Shown here piece after piece: positions 34,672 to 38,059 of a stretch of DNA of 38,059 nt (the stretch's first letter is position 1; each line of letters opens with the position of its first letter). Where the stretch lies: contig JAUHZT010000016.1 in the NCBI GenBank assembly GCA_030425905.1, forward strand, positions 1 to 38,059, written 5' to 3'. Origin of the DNA: Gammaproteobacteria bacterium (GTDB lineage Bacteria; Pseudomonadota; Gammaproteobacteria; Steroidobacterales; Woeseiaceae). The notes under the pieces are model-generated. The model worked only from the letters and a program-made list of their open reading frames with translations. It ran no database searches and was not told the DNA's origin. The translations under genes were made by a program, and so were the position numbers.

Positions 34672-35949
34672 TTATGGCGTCAATTCTTGCAATGCGCTGC
34701 CCAGTCGTTCGGCGAAATCAAAGGCATCCGCATAGGAATTGTAAAGCGGCGCAGGGGCGACGCGAATGACGTCGGGTTCGCGCCAGTCGCCGGTTACATT
34801 AAGTTCGCCAAGCGCGTCAAATAAGGCGCGGCCCGACAATGCGCTGTCCCGGACGACCAGCGATAGCTGTGCGCCGCGCTCCTCGGCCGGGGTCAGGCAA
34901 CCGATTCGGTCGCCAAAGCGCGTGTCGACGAGCCAGGCAAGATACGCCGTCAGGTCGCGAGACTTCGCCCGCAGATTGTCCAGCCCGGCCTGCTGGAATA
35001 ACTGCAGTGATGCGAGCACCGGTGCCAGTGACAGAATCGGTGGATTGCTCATTTGCCAGCGTTCTGCACCTTCGGCGGGTGTGAAAGAGGGCAGCATCCT
35101 GAAGCGAGTATTTTCCTCGTGGCCCCACCAGCCATGCAATTGCTGCAGATTATCGGCCGCAAAATGTGCATCGTGAACAAATGCGCCGGCAATCGCGCCC
35201 GGTCCTGCGTTCAGGTACTTGTAGGTACACCAGGCGGCAAAGTCGGGTGCCCACTCGTGCAGTTTCAGTTCGACATTGCCTACGGCGTGCGCCAGGTCGA
35301 GACCGACCGCGCAACCGGCGGCCCGGCCAAGTTCGCAAATGGCGGCCATGTCCAATACCTGCCCGGTGTAGTACTGCACGCCGGGCAGCAGCAGCAGCGC
35401 GATACTGTCGCCCTGGTCGGCCAGGATGTCGCGGAGATCATCAATCGCCAGGTAGCCATCGTCGCGCGCCGGCCACTCGACGACACCCGTGTCCGGGTCA
35501 AAGCCCGCCAGCCTGAGCTGCGATGCGGCGGCGTAACGGTCCGACGGAAATGCCTTTTCTTCAACGACAATCTTGTAGCGTTCAGCCGTTGGTCGGTAGA
35601 AGCTGGCCATCAGGAGGTGCAGATTGACGGTGAGCGTGTTCATGGCCACCACTTCCACCGGCCGAGCGCCAGTGAGTTCAGCAAAGCCCTTGCTTGCCTG
35701 GCGGTGGTAACTTAGCCACGGTCGTTCTGAGTGAAAGTGCCCGTCGACTGCGTACGTTGCCCAATTATTCAGCTCGTCCTGTACATACTCGACGGCGAGC
35801 CTGGGCTGCAGGCCCAGCGAGTTACCGCACAGGTACACCGGGGTGTATCCGTTACGCTGCGGCGGGAAATTGAACTGGTCGCGAAAGCTGGCGAGAGTGT
35901 CCGCCTGATCGCGAGCTTCGGCAAACGCACGGTTGTCGGCGAAGTTCAT
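34672..35949 (-). CDS. kynU: Kynureninase
   Basis: PLP enzyme cleaving (3-hydroxy)kynurenine to (3-hydroxy)anthranilate and alanine. The 425-residue product has VYLCGNSLGLQPR near 38-50, HFHSERPWLSYH, AMNTLTVNLHLLMASFY, DLAHAVGNVELKLHEW, and the PLP lysine motif WCTYKYLNAGPGAIAGAFVH. With Kmo and HaaO alongside, 3-hydroxykynurenine is the likely substrate. The ATG at 35949 overlaps the haaO stop (ATGA). Confidence 0.96.
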   Translation of the reverse strand: MNFADNRAFAEARDQADTLASFRDQFNFPPQRNGYTPVYLCGNSLGLQPRLAVEYVQDELNNWATYAVDGHFHSERPWLSYHRQASKGFAELTGARPVEVVAMNTLTVNLHLLMASFYRPTAERYKIVVEEKAFPSDRYAAASQLRLAGFDPDTGVVEWPARDDGYLAIDDLRDILADQGDSIALLLLPGVQYYTGQVLDMAAICELGRAAGCAVGLDLAHAVGNVELKLHEWAPDFAAWCTYKYLNAGPGAIAGAFVHDAHFAADNLQQLHGWWGHEENTRFRMLPSFTPAEGAERWQMSNPPILSLAPVLASLQLFQQAGLDNLRAKSRDLTAYLAWLVDTRFGDRIGCLTPAEERGAQLSLVVRDSALSGRALFDALGELNVTGDWREPDVIRVAPAPLYNSYADAFDFAERLGSALQELTP

Positions 35950-36473
35950 GAGCGCTTCTCGTCGGGCAGCGGCTTGAGCGCCTGGCACCGATCGCAGCGG
36001 CGATTTTTTTCCGATCCGTAGAAGCGTTCGAAAATTGGCGGCAACTGCGCAACGATATCGTCGATGTACAGGTACTCTTCATACAGTTTGTGGTCGCAGG
36101 CATCGCAGTACCAGATGAAGCCATCCAGCTCATGGTCGAGGCGCTTGCGTTCGACAACCAGGCCGACCGAATTCGCAAAGCGCTGCGGCGAGTGCGGTAC
36201 GCGCGGCGGTAACAGGAGCATCTCACCCGCTTTGATCGGTGTGTCGACACGTTGGCCGTCCTGCATTGTCTTGAGCAGCATTTCGCCTTCGAGCTGGTAA
36301 AAAAGTTCCGGGCCTTCATCCACGTGGTAGTCATCGCGGCTGTTCGGGCCGCCAACGATCATCACGATGAAGTCGTCCTCGGTAAACACCTGCTGGTTGC
36401 ATACCGGCGGGCGCAACTGGTCGCGATGCTGTTCAATCCAGTCCTGCAGGTTGAAAGGTGTCAGTGATTGCAT
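35946..36473 (-). CDS. 3-hydroxyanthranilate 3,4-dioxygenase
   Basis: Non-haem iron cupin that opens 3-hydroxyanthranilate to 2-amino-3-carboxymuconate semialdehyde, which cyclises to quinolinate. At 175 residues it is the bacterial one-domain form (NbaC/HAAO). Iron ligands are His50, Glu56 (DYHVDEGPELFYQ) and His94 (PPRVPHSPQR); Arg46 and Arg98 fit the substrate-binding positions. A C-terminal rubredoxin-like iron site is present as CDAC and CDRC. It starts two bases after the apaH stop and overlaps kynU. With KynU and Kmo it covers kynurenine to quinolinate; the first steps (tryptophan dioxygenase, formamidase) and nadC are not in the window. Confidence 0.95.
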   Translation of the reverse strand: MQSLTPFNLQDWIEQHRDQLRPPVCNQQVFTEDDFIVMIVGGPNSRDDYHVDEGPELFYQLEGEMLLKTMQDGQRVDTPIKAGEMLLLPPRVPHSPQRFANSVGLVVERKRLDHELDGFIWYCDACDHKLYEEYLYIDDIVAQLPPIFERFYGSEKNRRCDRCQALKPLPDEKRS

Positions 36474-36475
36474 AG

Positions 36476-37294
36476 CTACTCCTGTCCCGGCACCTGGCAG
36501 ATTTGCGGGAGCCTATTGTCGAGCCGTACCGCGGTTAGCTGGCGCCCCCAGACACACCCTGTATCAAGGCTTATCAGGTTCGGCAATGCCAGCATGCCGA
36601 GCGCCGACCAGTGACCGAAGACTATGCGGGTGCTGCCATACGCTGGCTTTTCAAACTCGAACCAGGGCTTCAGGTTACGCCGTGCATCCCATGGTGGCCC
36701 CGTGTAAGCGAAATTCAGGCTCATCGCTTCGGTGAGCATGCGCATGCGGGTAAACACATTAATAATGAACCGCAGGCGTCGATAGCCTTTGAGTGTACCT
36801 TCCCAGCGGCGCGGCGTGTTGCCGTACATCTTGTAGAGCAAAGTCTCGAACTTGTCGCCGCGCAGTGCTGTCTCGACTTCCGCGGCGCGCGCGAGTGTCT
36901 TGGCGACCGACCAGCGCGGGTGCGTGCCTGCGTGTACCAGCAGCGTGTCTATGGATTCGTCGTAGTGCACCAGCGGGCGCTCGCGCAGCCATGCAACCGT
37001 CTCGGCAAGATCCGGTGCGTTCAGCACCTTCTTCAGCGATACAAAGCGATTGCTGTAGTGGACCGCCCCGGTGGCGAGCGCCAGCAGGTGCAGGTCGTGA
37101 TTACCGAGCACGCTTGTCGCCGCGTCGCCCAGCTTGCGGACGAATCGAAGCGTTTTGAGTGATTTGGGGCCGCGATTGACCAGGTCGCCGCAGAGCCATA
37201 GCTTGTCCCTGTCCGGATCGAAGTCGATCTCGTCAAGCAAACGGCGGAAGGGGTCGTAGCAGCCCTGTATGTCGCCGATCGCATACGTTGCCAT
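36476..37294 (-). CDS. apaH: Symmetrical bis(5'-nucleosyl)-tetraphosphatase
   Basis: Hydrolyses Ap4A to two ADP and can remove Np4 caps from RNA. The 272-residue phosphoprotein-phosphatase-fold enzyme has the metal-binding series YAIGDIQGC, LCGDLVNRGPKS, VLGNHDLH and LVHAGTHPRW, then IVFGHWSALG and ISLDTGCVWG. It lies 14 bases after apaG and two bases before haaO. In E. coli apaH is the convergent neighbour of folA; here three kynurenine-pathway genes separate them. Confidence 0.97.
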   Translation of the reverse strand: MATYAIGDIQGCYDPFRRLLDEIDFDPDRDKLWLCGDLVNRGPKSLKTLRFVRKLGDAATSVLGNHDLHLLALATGAVHYSNRFVSLKKVLNAPDLAETVAWLRERPLVHYDESIDTLLVHAGTHPRWSVAKTLARAAEVETALRGDKFETLLYKMYGNTPRRWEGTLKGYRRLRFIINVFTRMRMLTEAMSLNFAYTGPPWDARRNLKPWFEFEKPAYGSTRIVFGHWSALGMLALPNLISLDTGCVWGRQLTAVRLDNRLPQICQVPGQE

Positions 37295-37308
37295 AGTGCG
37301 CCGGGAGA

Positions 37309-37689
37309 TTAGTGGAGCAGGCCAGGCACGGCGAGCGTGAATGGGGCGATAGGTGCGTCGAATGACACGCCGTCATCGGCTTGCATTCGGTACAGCCCCT
37401 GCATTGCGCCGACCGGAGTCTCAAGGACGGCACCGCTGGAATAGCGGAATTCGTCCCCAGGCTTGATGTGCGGTTGTTCACCGACGACGCCGTCGCCCTG
37501 GACTTCCTGCACCTTGCCGTTCGCGTCGGTGATGACCCAGTGGCGGCTCAGCAGCTTGGCGGCGACGTTGCCATTGTTTGCAATTGTAATTGTGTACGCG
37601 AATACATAACGGTCCGAATCCGGTTCGGATTGTTCGTCAACGTAGTCTGTGACTACCTGGATATGTATGTCGCACAAATGCTCGGTCAT
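37309..37689 (-). CDS. apaG: ApaG protein (DUF525)
   Basis: A 126-residue fibronectin-III-like beta-sandwich protein of unproven function, conserved next to apaH and rsmA. Motifs are YVFAYTITIANNGNVAAKLL, SRHWVITDANGKVQEVQGDG and VVGEQPHIKPGDEFRYSSG, with the GQP-type turn that gives the family its glycine-rich signature, and GAMQGLYRM near the end. It is the second visible gene of the rsmA-apaG-apaH-kyn unit. Confidence 0.95.
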   Translation of the reverse strand: MTEHLCDIHIQVVTDYVDEQSEPDSDRYVFAYTITIANNGNVAAKLLSRHWVITDANGKVQEVQGDGVVGEQPHIKPGDEFRYSSGAVLETPVGAMQGLYRMQADDGVSFDAPIAPFTLAVPGLLH

Positions 37690-37734
37690 TGCGGGTTCAC
37701 GTACTGGTCACTCTTCGCCGACATTCTAACGGGT

Positions 37735-38059
37735 TCAGACAGGAATGTCGGTCTTTGTCGCCATCCGGTTGGCCAGCGCAACCCAGTCGCTGACAGGGAT
37801 ATTTTCCGGGCGTAATGCCGGATCGATCCGCAGCGACTCCAGCTCTTCTTCGCTCACCAGCTTCTTCAGGGCATTGCGCACGGTTTTGCGGCGCTGACTG
37901 AATGCCGTTGCTACCAATTGCGTCAGGTACTTTTCATCCTTGATGTCATAGGTGTCGTCGCCCGTCTTCGGGCGCAGTCGCACGACTGCCGATGTGACCG
38001 CTGGGGGCGGGTCGAAAGCGAGGCGATCCACGTCAAACAGGGCATCGATATCCAGGTAG
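37735..38059 (-). CDS. rsmA: 16S rRNA dimethyladenosine transferase, C-terminal part
   Basis: The last roughly 107 residues of RsmA (KsgA), which dimethylates two adjacent adenosines near the 3' end of 16S rRNA. The reading frame is open to the window edge, so the protein starts beyond it. FDPPPAVTSAVVRLRP matches the family's conserved substrate-side motif, and FSQRRKTVRNALKKL with the LRPENIPVSDWVALA tail is typical of the C-terminal helical domain. It precedes apaG by 45 bases on the same strand. Confidence 0.94.
   Translation of the reverse strand, partial: YLDIDALFDVDRLAFDPPPAVTSAVVRLRPKTGDDTYDIKDEKYLTQLVATAFSQRRKTVRNALKKLVSEEELESLRIDPALRPENIPVSDWVALANRMATKTDIPV

Overview
The window reads as an ordinary chromosomal stretch of a free-living aerobic gammaproteobacterium with fairly high G+C. 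It carries three ubiquinone hydroxylases (coq7, ubiH, ubiI), a Crp close to the E. coli and Vfr type, and several classic gammaproteobacterial neighbourhoods: zapA-6S RNA-fau, ygfB-pepP-ubiH-ubiI, rplM-rpsI, lgt-thyA and rsmA-apaG-apaH. A deep-branching marine lineage is plausible, but the sequence alone does not settle it. I see no prophage, insertion sequence, plasmid gene or CRISPR array.

Layout. 1-5.4 kb: the end of rpe, crp (-), coq7 (-), a DUF481 outer-membrane protein, rplM-rpsI followed closely by tRNA-Gln, a cluster of small hairpins, rpiA (-), and an extremely basic histone-H1-like protein (-). 5.6-11.4 kb: fau (-), 6S RNA (-), zapA (-) and a small coiled-coil gene (-), diverging from the tightly overlapping ygfB-pepP-ubiH-ubiI operon. 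11.4-13.9 kb: a membrane protein with an inactive transglutaminase-like domain, paired with an ATP-grasp ligase. 14-15.8 kb: a DUF885 exported hydrolase (-). 15.8-21.1 kb: a glycine cleavage operon (gcvT, gcvH, gcvPA, gcvPB) behind a tandem glycine riboswitch, with a Tpx-like peroxidase gene between the two P-protein subunits. 21.2-25 kb: a double-protease PDZ protein resembling eukaryotic Nma111, followed by an M23 peptidase. 25-28.9 kb, all on the minus strand: monomeric isocitrate dehydrogenase, a VIT1/CCC1-type metal transporter, an encapsulin-type ferritin (EncFtn) with no encapsulin, and a cold-shock protein. 29-33.3 kb: a DUF255 thioredoxin-fold protein (-), then lgt-thyA-folA (+). 33.3-38 kb, minus strand: rsmA-apaG-apaH-haaO-kynU-kmo.

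Functional themes are ubiquinone biosynthesis, one-carbon metabolism (gcv, thyA, folA, fau), the pentose phosphate pathway (rpe, rpiA), tryptophan to quinolinate via kynurenine, and iron handling (EncFtn plus VIT1). The points most worth attention are the EncFtn-VIT1 pair with a hairpin that can mask the transporter's ribosome binding site, the single-cysteine Tpx homologue inside the gcv operon, the palindrome-rich region after tRNA-Gln, the transglutaminase-like/ATP-grasp pair, and the kynurenine genes placed at the folA/apaH junction.
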